Counted from the stretch's first letter, positions 1 to 7,996 are shown. The stretch: 33,666 bases of DNA from CAZCZU01 sp964503475 (GCA_964503475.1 CAZCZU010000028.1:1-33666); one strand, 5' to 3'. Notes: generated from the sequence alone by a model not told the origin. Program-made: numbers and translations.

Positions 1-94
1 CTGGCACATTGCGATGCCGTTAGAGGTGCGGGGCGGACCATCCCATTAGTTTACTGAATACACTTAACTGCCCCTCCTGAAATTACCTTTCCCT

Positions 95-185
95 GCAACC
101 GTACCACCGCCTTTCGGCGATGAAACCGCACAAAAGCGCTATGCGAGTGCCTGGGTGAGCTCCAGCAGCAGGCGCACGACACCGG
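95..185 (-). repeat. Direct repeat copy 1: orphan feoB 3' end (possible attachment-site remnant)
   Basis: This 91-bp stretch matches 2184-2274 without gaps at 82 of 91 positions. On the minus strand it encodes the last 14 residues of FeoB (GVVRLLLELTQALA) and a TAG stop at 139-141, then about 44 nt of matching downstream sequence. The four differences inside codons are all synonymous (two Val, two Ala). Homology stops abruptly at about 186, 11 bp from the stop codon of the next gene. The downstream part contains a CGCC-GAAA-GGCG tetraloop hairpin (108-119). No full second feoB is present, so this is an orphan tail. It may be one end of an integrated islet or the relic of a lost feoB copy. Confidence 0.85.
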
Positions 186-196
186 GGAGATTGAGA

Positions 197-463
197 TCAC
201 TTTTTCAGCGCATCCCACTCGACACTTACTTCGCGAATCTCCCTGTCGTTATAGGCGACAAGCCCGTAGTGGTGCATCGAATTCACCCCGCTGGATTCGA
301 CCACCACATAGTGATAACCATCGCCATACTGGCTCTGTGCCCTGGCAATGGCTTCCTGCCCGCCTTTGCCGTACTGCATCACTATAGCAACCGCGCCCCC
401 GCCGACGGTCAGCATGCCCGCCAGAACAAAGGCGGAGAATCCCTGGCCACCTGCCAACCCCAA
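197..463 (-). CDS. Truncated small membrane protein of unknown function
   Basis: The product is up to 88 residues. It has one hydrophobic segment near the N-terminus (about residues 8-30, rich in Gly, Ala and Val), then a soluble part with GDGYHYVVVESSGVNSMHHYG. I do not recognise the family. The only upstream starts are a TTG at 463, a few bases from the inverted-repeat element at 469-533, and an internal ATG at 415; neither has a convincing ribosome binding site. This suggests the original 5' end was removed or displaced by the element, leaving a 3' fragment that may not be translated. The stop codon lies 11 bp from the orphan feoB tail. It is the last gene of the islet on this strand. Confidence 0.45.
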   Translation of the reverse strand: MGLAGGQGFSAFVLAGMLTVGGGAVAIVMQYGKGGQEAIARAQSQYGDGYHYVVVESSGVNSMHHYGLVAYNDREIREVSVEWDALKK

Positions 464-468
464 GCAAT

Positions 469-533
469 GGGGTCAGGTCTTGCAATCATACATTTCTCTA
501 TGCGTAGATTGTCGTATTGCAATACCTGACCCC
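469..533. mobile_element. 65-bp REP/MITE-like element with GGGGTCAGGT inverted ends
   Basis: The left arm GGGGTCAGGTCTTGCAAT (469-486) and the complement of the right arm (516-533) match at 17 of 18 positions, around a 29-nt centre containing CTATGCGTAG. I recall GGGGTCAGGTCTTGCAAT-type ends bordering REP-associated tyrosine transposase (IS200-like) genes in many proteobacteria; here no transposase lies between them. The element is therefore best read as a non-autonomous or solo copy. It sits just upstream of a 5'-truncated gene and about 58 bp past the end of the lipoprotein gene. Confidence 0.6.
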
Positions 534-590
534 GACATCCGCGATACCTGTACCTGCCTGCTTCATAGGCGCCGGAATCAGTTCTTACAA

Positions 591-1067
591 TCATTGGGGC
601 CTCGGGGGCAGGTCTTGAAGGTTGAGCTGCTTCAGTTTGGGCCACTTTTTCAACCACAACTCCTTCTCTTTCTCATAAATCGCCACCCACCGGGCGTCAT
701 CGAGTCTCCTTGCATCCGCAATAGCCCGATCCATCATCGATACGGCCCTCTCCCGATCGTGATCAAACAGATAGCAGATGCCCAACTGGAACCTGGACGA
801 ATATTGGTCCGGGCAGCGCTCCATCAGCTTCTCAAAATAGACGATGGCTGGCTTAATCTGGTACTGCACCTGATAAGCGGCGGCAACCTGACCCAGGGCA
901 AAACAATTGCCCGGATCGGTCTTTAAAACCGCCAGATTCTCCTCCATGGAAACCTGCTGCCAATTCTCATCGGGCTTGCTGCTCTCTTCACAGCCGGCAA
1001 GGCATAATACAAAAACCAAAACAGCAACGAATTTAAAGAATGGAGTACCACCCGTTTCAAAAGCCAT
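591..1067 (-). CDS. TPR-like lipoprotein
   Basis: The product is 158 residues. It opens with a lipoprotein signal peptide, MAFETGGTPFFKFVAVLVFVLCLAGC, with lipobox LAGC at residues 23-26, so it should be exported and lipidated on Cys26. The mature part is helical and TPR-like (VAAAYQVQYQIKPAIVYFEKL, then GICYLFDHDRERAVSMMDRAI), which suggests protein binding. The chosen ATG at 1067 puts the lipobox at a normal depth; an in-frame ATG at 1103 would add 12 residues and overlap the hydroxylase gene upstream. GGGAG lies 12 nt before the chosen start. The gene is 22 bp after the hydroxylase stop and is probably co-transcribed. The precise role is unknown. Confidence 0.75.
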   Translation of the reverse strand: MAFETGGTPFFKFVAVLVFVLCLAGCEESSKPDENWQQVSMEENLAVLKTDPGNCFALGQVAAAYQVQYQIKPAIVYFEKLMERCPDQYSSRFQLGICYLFDHDRERAVSMMDRAIADARRLDDARWVAIYEKEKELWLKKWPKLKQLNLQDLPPRPQ

Positions 1068-1089
1068 CGGGAACAGCAACTCCCTATGC

Positions 1090-1806
1090 TTATTTGTGGA
1101 CATCTTTATAGGCGAGCATGGGCAAAAGCTGCTGCTCCTTCTCATCGTCGAAGCCGCAGTTGTGCCGCCACTCCTTCGGATTTTCGTAGGTGCCGAACAG
1201 CATGTCCCACCAGGTGATATCGCCGTAGTTGTTTTTGTGGCGGCCATACTGGTGATGGATGCGGTGCATCTCCGGGCGCTGGAAGAAGAAGCCAAGCCAG
1301 CGGGGTGTCCGGACATTGGTGTGGTAGACGAACTCGCCGATGGCGGTGCACATGGTGTAGATAACCCCGGCCTCGACCGACAGGCCAAGCAGGGTATAGA
1401 CCAGCAGGCTGCCGATCAGCGAGTTGGCGATCATCTCGCCCGGATGCTTGTAGAAGGAGGTGATCACCTCCAGCCGCTGCGGGCTGTGGTGGATCTGGTG
1501 AAAGATGCGCCACAGAAAATCGTACTCGTGGCGCCAGCGATGCCACCAGTAGAAGACGAAGGTGGCGATCACGTAGGCGATAACACCGCCCGCGGCCGGC
1601 GGCACATGCTCAGAGAGATGAAACAGTGACCATGAGGAAAGCCAGCGCTCCCAGCTGACTCCGGCAAGGGTGACCACGCAGAGCTGGATGCCGTTCAGCG
1701 CCAGCACCCTGAGCGGCCAGGTCCGCACCTTGGGCAGCCGCCAGCCGGGGATAAGCCGCTCCAGCACAAAGCAGCCGGCGAAGACGATGAGGATGGTGCT
1801 AATCAT
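1090..1806 (-). CDS. Fatty acid hydroxylase / sterol desaturase family membrane protein
   Basis: The product is 238 residues and belongs to the integral-membrane di-iron hydroxylase family (sterol desaturase / fatty acid hydroxylase). The histidine clusters expected for metal binding are all visible: HRWRHE near residue 90, HQIHHS near 103, and HRIHHQYGRH plus the downstream NNYGDITWWD in the C-terminal third. Hydrophobic segments at the N-terminus (ISTILIVFAGCFVLE) and in the middle fit a four-helix membrane core. Family members use O2 and di-iron to hydroxylate or desaturate lipid chains; the substrate here cannot be told. It is the central gene of the islet, between the unknown 108-aa gene and the lipoprotein. 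The ATG at 1806 lacks a strong ribosome binding site. Confidence 0.85.
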   Translation of the reverse strand: MISTILIVFAGCFVLERLIPGWRLPKVRTWPLRVLALNGIQLCVVTLAGVSWERWLSSWSLFHLSEHVPPAAGGVIAYVIATFVFYWWHRWRHEYDFLWRIFHQIHHSPQRLEVITSFYKHPGEMIANSLIGSLLVYTLLGLSVEAGVIYTMCTAIGEFVYHTNVRTPRWLGFFFQRPEMHRIHHQYGRHKNNYGDITWWDMLFGTYENPKEWRHNCGFDDEKEQQLLPMLAYKDVHK

Positions 1807-1837
1807 TCAGGCTTTGCGGCCAAGGCTTACTTCGTGC

Positions 1838-2164
1838 TTATGCATCGAATATTTCATCCAATACCCCGAACACATATTCATGGGTAAACGAGTTGCCGCC
1901 ACAATGCATTAAATCATCATCGCCTGTCAGAAAGGTCAGATATGGATTGACCTTAATGCCATCGAACTCGATCCCGGCCGTGTCATCAATGGTACAGGCA
2001 ACGCTGAAAGCGATATCACCAGTAAGCTCTTTTAACCTGTCACCTTCCAGACCGGCCTCTATAAGGTGCCTCTTAATCTGCTCAATGATTTCACCGATAA
2101 ATATCGTTTGATGCTGATCGAATTTATCCGAGTCCAGTTTTAGTTCCATTTGGTAATTGCCCAC
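1838..2164 (-). CDS. Unknown acidic cytosolic protein
   Basis: The product is 108 residues from a GTG at 2164, or 103 from an ATG at 2149. The ATG is preceded by AGGTGG at a rather long spacing. There is no signal peptide or membrane segment. The sequence is acidic, with a helical N-terminal half (FIGEIIEQIKRHLIEAGLEGDRLKEL) and a C-terminal half containing DGIKVNPYLTFLTGDDDLMHCGG. I do not recognise the family. The gene is visibly more AT-rich than its neighbours, in keeping with arrival as part of the islet. It begins about 20 bp after the copy-2 feoB direct repeat ends, so its upstream region includes the conserved downstream segment of that repeat. Confidence 0.6.
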   Translation of the reverse strand: MGNYQMELKLDSDKFDQHQTIFIGEIIEQIKRHLIEAGLEGDRLKELTGDIAFSVACTIDDTAGIEFDGIKVNPYLTFLTGDDDLMHCGGNSFTHEYVFGVLDEIFDA

Positions 2165-2183
2165 CTAGAAAACAGCGTTTCTC

Positions 2184-2274
2184 GCAACCGTACCACCGCC
2201 TTTCGGCGATGAAATCGCACGAATGTACTAAGCGAGGGCCTGGGTGAGCTCCAGCAGCAGGCGTACCACACCGG
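2184..2274 (-). repeat. Direct repeat copy 2: 3' end of the intact feoB
   Basis: This is the in-gene partner of the 95-185 repeat. It covers the last FeoB codons, the TAG stop at 2228-2230, and the downstream segment with the CGCC-GAAA-GGCG hairpin (2197-2208). The repeats are in the same orientation and about 2.09 kb apart, with four short genes between them. Weaker similarity continues for about 25 nt past the repeat on the downstream side (GGGGCAGTTA in copy 1 against GTGGGCAATTA in copy 2). Confidence 0.85.
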
Positions 2275-4285
2275 CGACGACGAGGGCGACGCCGACGGAG
2301 AGCAGCACCGAGAAGAGGGCATCGCGGCGACCGAGCAGCTTGAGCATCACGGCGAAGGTGGAGATGCAGGGCACGTAGAAGGTGAGGAAGATCAGGAAGG
2401 TGGTGATCTGCACCCAGTCGAGCACGCCCACGAGCTGCTCCGTACCGAGCGCCTGGAAGATCATCAGCAGCGACAACTCTTTACGGAGGACGCCGAACAG
2501 GATTGGGATGCCCAACACCACCGGCAGCCCCAGCCACCAGTAGGTGACCGGCGACAGAACGGTGTTGATTGCATCCGCAAAGCCGAAGAACTGCATCAGG
2601 GCCAGCACCACGGAGCCCGCCACCAGCAGTGGTGTGACGATGGTGACGATATCGCGGGTGCGCGCCCAGGTGCTATTAAGCAGCGGCATCATCTTTGGCA
2701 CCGCATAGGCCGGGATCTCCTGCACCTGCCCCGGTGTGGCGGCCGGGAAGCGGCGGGTGAGCAGCTTGCCCATCACGGCGATGATGACGATGGTGAGCGC
2801 GAAGATGGCGAACACACCGAAACCGCCCAGATACTTGCCGGCCAGGGCCAGGATGATGGCCGAGCGGGCCGAGCAGGGTACGAAGGTAATCAGCAAGGAT
2901 GCGATCAGGCGCTCGCGCCGGCTGCTGGTGGTGGCGGCGGCGGCCGAGATGGCCGGCACATTGCAGCCCAGCCCCAGCAGGAAGGGTACGGCTACGCCGC
3001 CGTGCAGGCCGATATGGTGGAAGCCGCGATCGACCACAAAGGCGATACGCTGCATCACCCCCACCTGCTCCAGCGCCACCAGCAGCACCACCAGCGGAAT
3101 CATGTAGGGCACGACAATGCCGATCAGGCCGGTCATGGCATCGGCGATCGCCTTGCCGATCACGCCGCCCAGCCCTTGCGGCTGCCAGCCGGCCAGCATC
3201 TCGGTGAGGCGCGCAGCCGTCATCGAATCGAGCCAGGCGCTCACCTCGAAGACGACGAACAGCACCATGGCGAAGACGGTGAGGCTGCCGAGCAGGCCCC
3301 ACTGCGGATGCAGCAGCAGCTCATCGAACCAGTAGGCCAGCCCCCTGCCCTCGTGCGGCGGGCCGATATGGCTTACCTGCTCGAATAGCATGGCGGCGCG
3401 ATGATGGCGATCGGCGTGCAGCTCCTCTTCCAGCGGCCGGGGCAGCTTCGCCTCCGCCTTTGAGCGCAGCCGCTCGATCTCGCCCTTCAGCTCCAGAAAA
3501 CGGGATTCGATCTCCTCCAGGAACCAGGGATCGCCGGTGGCCACCTGCATCAACAGGAAGGGGTGCGGCACATTCAGGCCCGTGTGCAGCCCGGCCTGCT
3601 GCAGCGCCTTGCTCAGGGGGCTTAAAGCCTTCTCGATATGGGGACTGGCCGGCAGCGGCAACGGGCAGCTCTTGCGGCGCATGGCATCGACGGCGGCCTG
3701 GAAGAGCTCGCTCAGGCCCTGCCCCATCAGGGCCACGGTGGGCACCACCGGCACGCCAAGCTTCTCACTGAGCTTGCGGGTGTTGATGTGCAGCCCCTTG
3801 GCCTGCGCCTCGTCCATGCGATTCAGGGCAATCACCATCGGCCGCCCCAGCGTCGCCAGCTCCAGACTCAGCTCCAGATGGCTCTCAAGGGCCGCCGCAT
3901 CGATCACCTGGATCAGGAGATCGGGGGCCGGCAGTGGCGGCAACGGCTCGCCGTTCCCGGCCACCTCTTTGCGATCATCGCCCCAGATCAGGTATTGCAG
4001 TGCCACCTCATCGTCGCGTTTGAGATGATGCAGCGAGGAGAGGCTGGGCAGATCGATCAGGCTCGCCTCATCCAGCCCCACCTGCACGATGCACTCCTCG
4101 TAATGACGATCGGTGCCGGCCAGAAGGCGCTGCTCGGTCGAGGTGGCGGAGACCGCCTTGAACAGGGTCGACTTGCCGCTGTTCGGCTTGCCGACCAGGG
4201 CGATACGCAGGCGCGCCTGGCCACGAAACAGCTGTTTGTGGATCGGAACGGAGATTTCGACCGGCGCCCTGTTCATATCGCTCAT
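2228..4285 (-). CDS. feoB: Ferrous iron transport protein B (FeoB)
   Basis: The product is 685 residues, an inner-membrane Fe(II) transporter with an N-terminal G domain. The P-loop GKPNSGKS is at 32-39 and the G4-like NRMD at 155-158. The G3 position reads DLPS (78-81) where FeoB usually has DLPG, so GTP handling may differ. The membrane half carries both FeoB gate motifs: GCNVPAISA followed by LITFVPCSARSAI, and GVLRKELSLLMIFQ with FYVPCISTFAVM near the C-terminus. The start at 4285 sits just ahead of the conserved N-terminal region (an ATG at 4276 is also possible); no good ribosome binding site is visible at either. No feoA is adjacent: the gene is divergent from radA across 192 bp occupied largely by a palindromic repeat. 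Confidence 0.93.
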   Translation of the reverse strand: MSDMNRAPVEISVPIHKQLFRGQARLRIALVGKPNSGKSTLFKAVSATSTEQRLLAGTDRHYEECIVQVGLDEASLIDLPSLSSLHHLKRDDEVALQYLIWGDDRKEVAGNGEPLPPLPAPDLLIQVIDAAALESHLELSLELATLGRPMVIALNRMDEAQAKGLHINTRKLSEKLGVPVVPTVALMGQGLSELFQAAVDAMRRKSCPLPLPASPHIEKALSPLSKALQQAGLHTGLNVPHPFLLMQVATGDPWFLEEIESRFLELKGEIERLRSKAEAKLPRPLEEELHADRHHRAAMLFEQVSHIGPPHEGRGLAYWFDELLLHPQWGLLGSLTVFAMVLFVVFEVSAWLDSMTAARLTEMLAGWQPQGLGGVIGKAIADAMTGLIGIVVPYMIPLVVLLVALEQVGVMQRIAFVVDRGFHHIGLHGGVAVPFLLGLGCNVPAISAAAATTSSRRERLIASLLITFVPCSARSAIILALAGKYLGGFGVFAIFALTIVIIAVMGKLLTRRFPAATPGQVQEIPAYAVPKMMPLLNSTWARTRDIVTIVTPLLVAGSVVLALMQFFGFADAINTVLSPVTYWWLGLPVVLGIPILFGVLRKELSLLMIFQALGTEQLVGVLDWVQITTFLIFLTFYVPCISTFAVMLKLLGRRDALFSVLLSVGVALVVAGVVRLLLELTQALA

Positions 4286-4336
4286 GCCGCGACGATAAGC
4301 CGAATAGCGCCACAGACAAGCGACTTTTTCGCATTG

Positions 4337-4426
4337 CCTTCCCCCTGGCAGGGGGAAGGTTGGATGGGGGTGTGCGGTGGAGAGGCTGCCACCCCCACCC
4401 CGGCCCTCCCCCTGAGATGGGGAGGG
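4337..4426. repeat. GC-rich intergenic repeat with nested palindromes
   Basis: Three inverted repeats occur in a row: CCTTCCCCCTG at 4337-4347 with its complement at 4349-4359; GGGGGTG at 4366-4372 with CACCCCC at 4390-4396; and CCCTCCCC at 4404-4411 with GGGGAGGG at 4419-4426. The arrangement resembles the REP/BIME-type repeats scattered between genes of many proteobacteria. It lies between divergent feoB and radA and leaves little room for their promoters, so it may influence transcription of either gene. There is no gene in this interval. Confidence 0.65.
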
Positions 4427-4477
4427 AGAGGAAGGCGGCAGGGGTGCAGCTTCGTGGTAAATCGATATGATGCGCTG

Positions 4478-5851
4478 ATGAGCAAAAACATCTTCGTCTG
4501 CCAGTCCTGCGGGGCCGAGCATCGCAAGTGGATGGGGCAGTGCCCCGACTGCGGCGAGTGGAACAGCATCAGCGAGCAGGTGATCCAGACCACGGCGCGC
4601 ACGGCCGGCAAGGCGAAGCCGCTGCCGATCTCGGCCATCACCGAAGTAGCCAGCGAGCAGAACCCGCGCCAGAGCACCAGGATCGAGGAGCTGGACCGGG
4701 TGCTGGGCGGCGGCCTGGTGCCGGGCTCGGCCGTGCTGATCGGCGGCGATCCCGGCATCGGCAAATCGACGCTGCTGCTGCAGGCCGCCTGCCACCTGGC
4801 CGCCCGAGGCGACATGCTCTACATCACCGGTGAGGAGTCGGCCCGGCAGGTGAAGCTGCGCGGCGAGCGCATCGATGCCATGCATGAGAAGCTGCTGCTC
4901 TCCTCCGCTTCCGATCTCGAATCGATCCTGGCCACCATCGCGCATGAGAAACCGATTGCGGTGATCATCGACTCGATCCAGACCACCGCCACCTCCAAAC
5001 TCACCTCCGCCCCTGGCACCGTCTCCCAGGTGCGCGACTGTGCCGCCGCCCTGATCCAGCAGGCCAAGCAGCTGGGCCATGCCCTGATCCTGGTCGGGCA
5101 TGTCACCAAGGACGGCTCGCTGGCCGGGCCGCGCGTGCTGGAGCATATGGTCGATGCGGTGCTCTACTTCGAGGGGGATCGGGGCCATGCCCACCGCATC
5201 CTCAGGGCGGTGAAGAACCGTTTCGGCCCGGCCGGCGAGATCGGCGTCTTCGAGATGACCGACCGCGGCCTGCTCGGCATCCGCGATGCCTCCCGCCTCT
5301 TCCTGGCCGAGCGCGCCACCGATACGCCGGGCTCGGTGGTGCTCGCCTGCCTGGAAGGTACGCGCCCGCTCCTGGTGGAGGTGCAGGCGCTGGTCGCCCC
5401 CACCGTCTACGCCACCCCGAAACGCTCCTCGGTGGGACTGGACGTGAACCGCGTGGCCATGCTCACCGCCGTGCTGGAGCGGCGGGTCGGCATCCCGCTG
5501 GCCAGCCACGATGTCTATGTGAATGTCGCCGGCGGTGCCCGCATCACCGAGCCCGCCGCCGATCTGGCCGTACTGCTGGCCGTGCTCTCCGCCTATCAGG
5601 AGCGCGCCCTGCCGGCCAACATGGCCGTCTTCGGCGAGGTGGGGCTGACCGGCGAGGTACGCCCGGTCGGCAACCCGGAATCGCGGGCCCGCGAGGCAGC
5701 CAATCTCGGCTTCACCCAACTGCTGCTGCCGCACGAGAATCATGCCCGTGTACAGGAGGCCGACCTAGCTGCTAGCCTTCGCGCCGCAGAGCCGCTGCGT
5801 TGCCTTGCTGCCCGAGGTCTGGCGCAGGCGGCCCAGCTGGCCCTGAATTAA
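4478..5851 (+). CDS. radA: DNA repair protein RadA
   Basis: The product is 457 residues, the normal length for RadA/Sms, a RecA-like ATPase that drives branch migration during recombinational repair. A four-cysteine zinc finger is at the N-terminus (C8-x2-C11 and C22-x2-C25), the Walker A motif GGDPGIGKST starts near residue 89, and the RadA-specific KNRFG motif is at 246-250. The C-terminal third is the Lon-like domain (GGARITEPAADLAVLLAVLSA, GEVGLTGEVRPV). The start is the ATG directly before the zinc finger, as in homologues. It is the first gene of a plus-strand run with cvpA 24 bp downstream. Confidence 0.96.
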   Translation: MSKNIFVCQSCGAEHRKWMGQCPDCGEWNSISEQVIQTTARTAGKAKPLPISAITEVASEQNPRQSTRIEELDRVLGGGLVPGSAVLIGGDPGIGKSTLLLQAACHLAARGDMLYITGEESARQVKLRGERIDAMHEKLLLSSASDLESILATIAHEKPIAVIIDSIQTTATSKLTSAPGTVSQVRDCAAALIQQAKQLGHALILVGHVTKDGSLAGPRVLEHMVDAVLYFEGDRGHAHRILRAVKNRFGPAGEIGVFEMTDRGLLGIRDASRLFLAERATDTPGSVVLACLEGTRPLLVEVQALVAPTVYATPKRSSVGLDVNRVAMLTAVLERRVGIPLASHDVYVNVAGGARITEPAADLAVLLAVLSAYQERALPANMAVFGEVGLTGEVRPVGNPESRAREAANLGFTQLLLPHENHARVQEADLAASLRAAEPLRCLAARGLAQAAQLALN

Positions 5852-5875
5852 TCCCATGACCCCACGAGGAATGGA

Positions 5876-6496
5876 TTGAACTTTTTCGATTACATCCTGA
5901 TTGCCCTTGTCGGCATGTCGATGGTGCTCTCCCTGTGGCGCGGCTTCGTACGCGAAATCATCTCCCTGATCGGGCTGGTGGCAGCCTTCCTGGTGGCCAG
6001 CCGCACCTCCGGCTCGGCCGGCGAGGCGCTTGGCGAATGGATCACCAACGATACCCTGGCCGATATCGCCGGTTTCGGCCTGATCTTTGTCGTTATCATG
6101 ATCACGGTCGGCATTATCGGGGCGATTATCCGCAAGCTGGTCGACATGGCCGATCTCACCGCCACCGACCGCACGCTCGGCATGCTGTTCGGAATGGCAC
6201 GCGGATTGCTTCTCATTGCCCTTTCATTTCTTATTTATACATCGTATGCCAAAATCGACCAGCCGTGGATGAAGGAGAGCATGCTCACCCCCCACGCCGT
6301 GCAGATGGGCGATTTGCTTGGCAAGGCGATTCCGGAAGGCTACCCCTTCTCCCGCCAGGGCGGTGCAGCCAAGAAGGCACCGAAGCTTGAAGATTTGAAA
6401 AAGGCGGCGAAAAAGGCGGCCGATGCGGCCAAGGACACCATTCCGGTGAGTGACAAAGAAGCGATGAAATCGATCATCGAACAGCAGATGAAGTGA
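5876..6496 (+). CDS. cvpA: CvpA family inner-membrane protein
   Basis: The product is 206 residues. Four hydrophobic helices occupy about residues 5-125 (YILIALVGMSMVLSLWRGFVREIISLIGLVAAFL, GFGLIFVVIMITVGIIGAII, GMARGLLLIALSFLIYTS), followed by a Lys/Ala-rich cytoplasmic tail. The RGFVREIISLIG block is typical of CvpA, first named for colicin V production and commonly found next to purF. Translation starts at a TTG (5876) five nucleotides after GAGGA; the ATG at 5871 is not usable because it reads ATG-GAT-TGA. The stop overlaps the ribosome binding region of purF, so the two are translationally linked. The molecular role in purine-related or envelope physiology remains uncertain. Confidence 0.93.
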   Translation: MNFFDYILIALVGMSMVLSLWRGFVREIISLIGLVAAFLVASRTSGSAGEALGEWITNDTLADIAGFGLIFVVIMITVGIIGAIIRKLVDMADLTATDRTLGMLFGMARGLLLIALSFLIYTSYAKIDQPWMKESMLTPHAVQMGDLLGKAIPEGYPFSRQGGAAKKAPKLEDLKKAAKKAADAAKDTIPVSDKEAMKSIIEQQMK

Positions 6497-6504
6497 GGCA
6501 GACA

Positions 6505-7935
6505 ATGACCGACGACCACCATTTGGACGACCATTTCCACGACGAATGTGGCGTCTTCGGTGTATTCAATCATCCCGAGGCAGCAAACCTGACCTACCTC
6601 GGACTCTACTCGCTGCAGCATCGCGGCCAGGAGTCGGCCGGCATCGTCTCCACCGACGGCCACAGCTTCAATTCGCACCGCGGCATGGGCCTGGTCACCG
6701 ATATTTTCCAGGCCTCCGACATCCAGCAGCTATCCGGCCAACACAGCATCGGCCATGTCCGCTACTCCACCTCCGGCGAGTCGGGCCTGCGCAACTGCCA
6801 GCCCTTCTCCTACGAATATGCCCACGGCGGCATCTCGATGTGCCACAACGGCAACATCGTCAACGCCCCGGAACTGCGTAAAGAGCTCGAAAAAGGCGGC
6901 TCGATCTTCCAGTCCACCTCCGATACCGAGGTGGTGATGCATCTGATCGCCCGCAGCGCGGCCCCTTCGATGAAGGAGCGCGTCGCCGATGCGGCCCGCC
7001 AGCTGGCCGGCGGTTTCTCGCTGCTGGTGCTGGTCGAGAAGCGTCTGGTCGGCCTGCGCGACCGCAACGGCATCCGTCCGCTGGTACTGGGCCAGCTCGA
7101 CGGCTCCTGGGTGCTCGCCTCCGAGACCTGCGCCTTCGACCTGATCGGCGCCAAATATGTGCGCGATGTCGAGCCGGGCGAGATGGTGGTCATCGAGGGC
7201 GACCAGATCGAGAGCATCTACCCGTTCAAGGATCGCGAACCCAAGTTCTGCGTCTTCGAATATGTCTACTTCGCCCGCCCGGATTCGAATCTCGAGGGCG
7301 TCAACGTCTATCAGGCGCGCTACCAGATCGGTGTGGAGCTGGCCAAGGAAGCGCCGGCCACGGCCGACATCGTCGTGCCGGTTCCCGACTCCGGCGTGCC
7401 GCCCGCGATGGGCTATGCCGAGGCCTCGGGTATTCCGTTCCAGATGGGCCTGATTCGCAACCACTATGTCGGTCGCACCTTTATCGAACCGCAGCAGTCG
7501 ATCCGCAACTTTGGTGTAAAACTGAAGCTGAACCCGAACCGCAGCATGATCGAGGGCAAACGCGTGGTACTGGTCGACGACTCGATCGTGCGTGGCACCA
7601 CCAGCCGCAAGATTGTCGAGATGGTGCGCTCGGCCGGTGCGGCCGAGGTGCATATGCGCATCTCAAGCCCGCCGACCAAGCACTCCTGCTACTACGGTAT
7701 CGATACGCCGAATGCCGATGAGCTGATGGCCAACCGCATGAGCATGGAGGAGATGTGCCGCGCCATCGGTGCCGATTCGCTGGCCTTCGTCAGCTTCGAC
7801 GGCATGTACCGTGCGGTCGGCCAGCCGGCTGAAAAACACTGCGATGCCTGCTTCTCCGGCAACTATCCGGTGCCCATCGAAGGGCCGCGCTCACCGCAGT
7901 TGTCGCTACTCAGGTTCTTCAGCCGTAAATCATGA
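6505..7935 (+). CDS. purF: Amidophosphoribosyltransferase
   Basis: The product is 476 residues. It catalyses the first committed step of purine synthesis, glutamine plus PRPP to phosphoribosylamine. The catalytic cysteine is Cys15 in DECGVFGVF, so the first 14 residues should be a propeptide that is cleaved. The glutaminase domain is followed by a phosphoribosyltransferase domain with the PRPP loop VLVDDSIVRGTTS near residue 355. Cys249, Cys395, Cys446 and Cys449 (HCDACF) fall where Bacillus-type PurF binds its 4Fe-4S cluster, so this is probably the Fe-S form, unlike E. coli PurF. The ATG at 6505 is chosen because GAGG lies 6 nt upstream; a GTG at 6493 would overlap the cvpA stop. Confidence 0.96.
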   Translation: MTDDHHLDDHFHDECGVFGVFNHPEAANLTYLGLYSLQHRGQESAGIVSTDGHSFNSHRGMGLVTDIFQASDIQQLSGQHSIGHVRYSTSGESGLRNCQPFSYEYAHGGISMCHNGNIVNAPELRKELEKGGSIFQSTSDTEVVMHLIARSAAPSMKERVADAARQLAGGFSLLVLVEKRLVGLRDRNGIRPLVLGQLDGSWVLASETCAFDLIGAKYVRDVEPGEMVVIEGDQIESIYPFKDREPKFCVFEYVYFARPDSNLEGVNVYQARYQIGVELAKEAPATADIVVPVPDSGVPPAMGYAEASGIPFQMGLIRNHYVGRTFIEPQQSIRNFGVKLKLNPNRSMIEGKRVVLVDDSIVRGTTSRKIVEMVRSAGAAEVHMRISSPPTKHSCYYGIDTPNADELMANRMSMEEMCRAIGADSLAFVSFDGMYRAVGQPAEKHCDACFSGNYPVPIEGPRSPQLSLLRFFSRKS

Positions 7936-7996
7936 TGAGAAGGAGAATATCGGCTTCCTGCCGATTTCTCTTGTCGCCAGCAAGGCCGATCCGCAC

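Noticed and set aside
1..57. An open plus-strand frame of 18 codons ending in TGA at 55-57, possibly the end of a gene entering from the left.
   Set aside because: It is too short to recognise or to distinguish from chance; nothing else supports it. The rest of 1-94 shows no clear feature.
95..185. An integron attC site, because of the repeated hairpin and a GTTAAGT motif nearby.
   Set aside because: The partner RYYYAAC box is missing, the second copy lacks GTTRRRY, and the repeat encodes the feoB end.
409..657. A minus-strand frame of 82 codons spanning the end of the lipoprotein gene and the inverted-repeat element.
   Set aside because: It overlaps a well-supported gene, runs through the element, and has no recognisable sequence.
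4286..5743. The minus-strand frame open upstream of feoB through radA.
   Set aside because: It is the antisense of radA and the palindromic repeat; homology to FeoB begins only after the ATG at 4285.
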